A DNA stretch of 64,000 bases, taken from contig CALFUT010000005.1 of NCBI GenBank assembly GCA_937929805.1, positions 36,752 through 100,751 on the forward strand, in the 5' to 3' direction. The position numbers were made by a program, and so were the translations under genes. Origin of the DNA: an uncultured Pirellulaceae bacterium (lineage in GTDB: Bacteria; Planctomycetota; Planctomycetia; Pirellulales; Pirellulaceae). This document shows, piece after piece, positions 62,502 through 64,000 of this stretch (the first letter of the stretch is position 1; every line of letters starts with the position of its first letter). The notes under the pieces are model-generated. The model saw only the letters and a list, made by a program, of their open reading frames with translations, had not been told where the DNA came from and made no database searches.

Positions 62502-64000
62502 CTATTTTTCCTCGACCCACTTTTTCAAAAATGCTTGATCTTCATCGCTCAAGTCAGCGACCGTGATGACAAAACGTCGCTCGCCCATGTAGCAAAGTAG
62601 CTTACCGCTTTTCAAATCAGCGAGTTCCACTTCAATCTGCTTGCCCGTTTTTCGTTGTGTTAGCACGCGCGTGACCCGTCGTTTTTTGGGCTCCGCTGGG
62701 TTTGTCTGCCGCCAGCTTCGTTTGGTGACCTTGATCTCGACTTTTTCGAATGAGAACGGCGGTAAGTCTAAGTTGAGCTTAAGCTTTGCTTTTTCGCCCC
62801 CGCCTGCTGATTTGGTTTCAATCCTCTTCCAATCCGTCCAGCTTACTTCGTTTTCGTCGTAGACGCCGTTTCGGAATTTAATTTCAGAGTCGGGCGATTC
62901 TGGGATGGTAATCAGAAGCTTGATTTGCTCAGTTTTCTTTGCATCTGGCTCCGCGTTGTAGCTGTAGGCAACGACATTGTATTGGCGTCTGGATTCATCA
63001 TGCGCGAAAACGGCGTCGACCATATTTCCGTCTGAAGTCGGCGAACCTCGTTCTGAACTTTGGTAGTAGATGTTACCTTCCATGGCTTGAAGCGTCTGTT
63101 CAGCCAATTTGTTTTCGCCAGTACCCCAACGGAACACGTCCACGATATCATGGTCGTACATCATCTTGGCCAGCATCACCGTAAAGGATTCTTGATGCGG
63201 TTTGGACGCGTTTTCAAAAGTGTTCCCTTTGCCGCCCATGCTAGTAATCAATGAGAACTCGTGAATTTCCAATGTTGCCGATGAGTTCCAAGCCGAAATA
63301 TCTTTGATCGGTGCGAAGTCAGCTTTGTAGACGTGTTCTAAGTCCACTCGGTCGAGTTTGTTGTAAAACGGGTAATACGAAACGCCAATAAAATCGTAGG
63401 TTGCCTTGTTCCGCCTACACCATTTTACAAAGTCGGGACCGTAGGAGTTTTTAGACGAAGCCCACAGGAAGTGCGTTCCAACCTTGGCCTTGCGAAGCAC
63501 CGATCGAATCGCACTTTCGGTGTTTTTGTAGTGCTCAAAGAATTCCAGTTTGCTGCCACGCCAATGACCGGCTGTCCCGATTTCTCGTCCGATGCAAAAA
63601 CGCCATTTTTCAACCTTGTTTCTACCATACGTTTTAATCAGTTCCTTCAGCATTGCTTGGATATAACTCGACCATGCGTCTGGATCATTGGGCGGCCAAG
63701 CGTTGCCATAGGTCTCGACTTCTTTGCCTCCCTTGAGATCAAGTCCGCGCTGAAAAGCCCAAGGAGGATTGTCGATCAGCAATTGGTAGACTCTTGCCTT
63801 TTTGCTGACGGTGTCAATTTGTTGTTTCAGCGGCACCCAATCGTAAACGTACTCGTCCCCATTCCATTTGTAGGTGTCTTGTTCGAGTATTTTTTTGCCG
63901 TCCTTTGCTTTCCCCCCAAGCGGCCTGACCACATTGATCAAAGGTCTTTCACCCACAGGCATGTTGAACCGTCGGATGGGAGAAATCCGATTGCTGACAT
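62502..64000 (-). CDS. GH39-like glycoside hydrolase with C-terminal SHD1-like domain (5' end outside window)
   Basis: The frame is open from the stop at 62502 to the window edge. An internal ATG at 63962 is preceded in frame by residues VSNRISPIRRFN, so the start lies beyond 64000. The visible 499 residues hold a clan GH-A barrel: NPPWAFQRG, KWRFCIGREIGTAGHW with a candidate acid/base Glu, YDFIGVSYYPFYN and LEIHEFSL with a candidate nucleophile Glu. A beta-sandwich follows (about 320-415 of the visible part). The last 60 residues resemble SHD1 (VLTQRKTGKQIEVELADLKSGKL, VADLSDEDQAFLKKW). It probably acts on xylosides or related units. Confidence 0.82.
   Translation of the reverse strand, partial: VSNRISPIRRFNMPVGERPLINVVRPLGGKAKDGKKILEQDTYKWNGDEYVYDWVPLKQQIDTVSKKARVYQLLIDNPPWAFQRGLDLKGGKEVETYGNAWPPNDPDAWSSYIQAMLKELIKTYGRNKVEKWRFCIGREIGTAGHWRGSKLEFFEHYKNTESAIRSVLRKAKVGTHFLWASSKNSYGPDFVKWCRRNKATYDFIGVSYYPFYNKLDRVDLEHVYKADFAPIKDISAWNSSATLEIHEFSLITSMGGKGNTFENASKPHQESFTVMLAKMMYDHDIVDVFRWGTGENKLAEQTLQAMEGNIYYQSSERGSPTSDGNMVDAVFAHDESRRQYNVVAYSYNAEPDAKKTEQIKLLITIPESPDSEIKFRNGVYDENEVSWTDWKRIETKSAGGGEKAKLKLNLDLPPFSFEKVEIKVTKRSWRQTNPAEPKKRRVTRVLTQRKTGKQIEVELADLKSGKLLCYMGERRFVITVADLSDEDQAFLKKWVEEK

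Overview
The window looks like the chromosome of a marine planctomycete of the Pirellulaceae (Rhodopirellula or a close relative). This is inferred from gene content, not from a marker gene. The evidence is eleven S1-type sulfatase genes, a DUF1559 protein with a prepilin-type N-terminus, a PEP-CTERM protein, a LEPR-XLL-type surface protein, an ECF sigma factor of the planctomycete/verrucomicrobial kind paired with a FecR-type anti-sigma factor, a C-terminal SHD1-like domain on a glycosidase, frequent GTG/TTG starts with weak ribosome binding sites, and moderate GC content.

Region 1 (1-26.7 kb) is mostly housekeeping and cell-envelope genes. It holds pgsA, a DUF533 protein, a DUF2314/ankyrin protein, an APC permease fused to stress-protein and PTS-EIIA domains, rimO, two large secreted proteins with dockerin-like C-termini, and a gliding-type ABC exporter operon (ATPase, permease-GldG fusion, DUF4340 protein). 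It also holds mgtE, ispG, a TrmL-type methyltransferase and an initiator tRNA gene. At 22.4-23.0 kb a peroxiredoxin-like gene is interrupted by one in-frame TGA exactly where the first Cys of a CxxC redox motif is expected, followed by a hairpin. It reads as an unannotated selenoprotein.

Region 2 (26.8-64 kb) is a sulfated-polysaccharide degradation locus. It begins with an apparent operon ECF sigma - FecR anti-sigma - sulfatase - sulfatase on the minus strand, divergent from a PEP-CTERM protein. On the plus strand follow a sulfatase, a sulfatase-GH10 fusion, a GH3 glycosidase, a small secreted Lys-rich protein and a dockerin-bearing sulfatase. A second block has a pseudopilin-like DUF1559 protein, a lipoprotein, a Tat-exported Gfo/Idh/MocA oxidoreductase and a DUF1080 protein. 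A third block has minus-strand genes (sulfatase, GH10-like, sulfatase, sulfatase) divergent from plus-strand genes (sulfatase, sulfatase-DUF1080 fusion, L-rhamnose mutarotase, sulfatase). A GH39-like glycosidase runs off the right edge.

Together these genes would remove sulfate esters, cut a xylan-like backbone (GH10), trim xylose or other beta-linked sugars (GH3, GH39-like) and feed rhamnose to catabolism. A sulfated, xylose- and rhamnose-bearing algal polysaccharide (ulvan-type or sulfated xylan) is the likeliest substrate, but this is inference. Four of the eleven sulfatases depart from the canonical C-X-P/A-S-R maturation motif. No formylglycine-generating enzyme, polysaccharide lyase, TonB/SusCD pair or intact sugar transporter is visible. 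Two gene remnants (DUF1501, sodium:solute symporter), a minisatellite and MITE-like inverted repeats show that the locus is being remodelled. No CRISPR array, rRNA, intact insertion sequence or prophage was seen.
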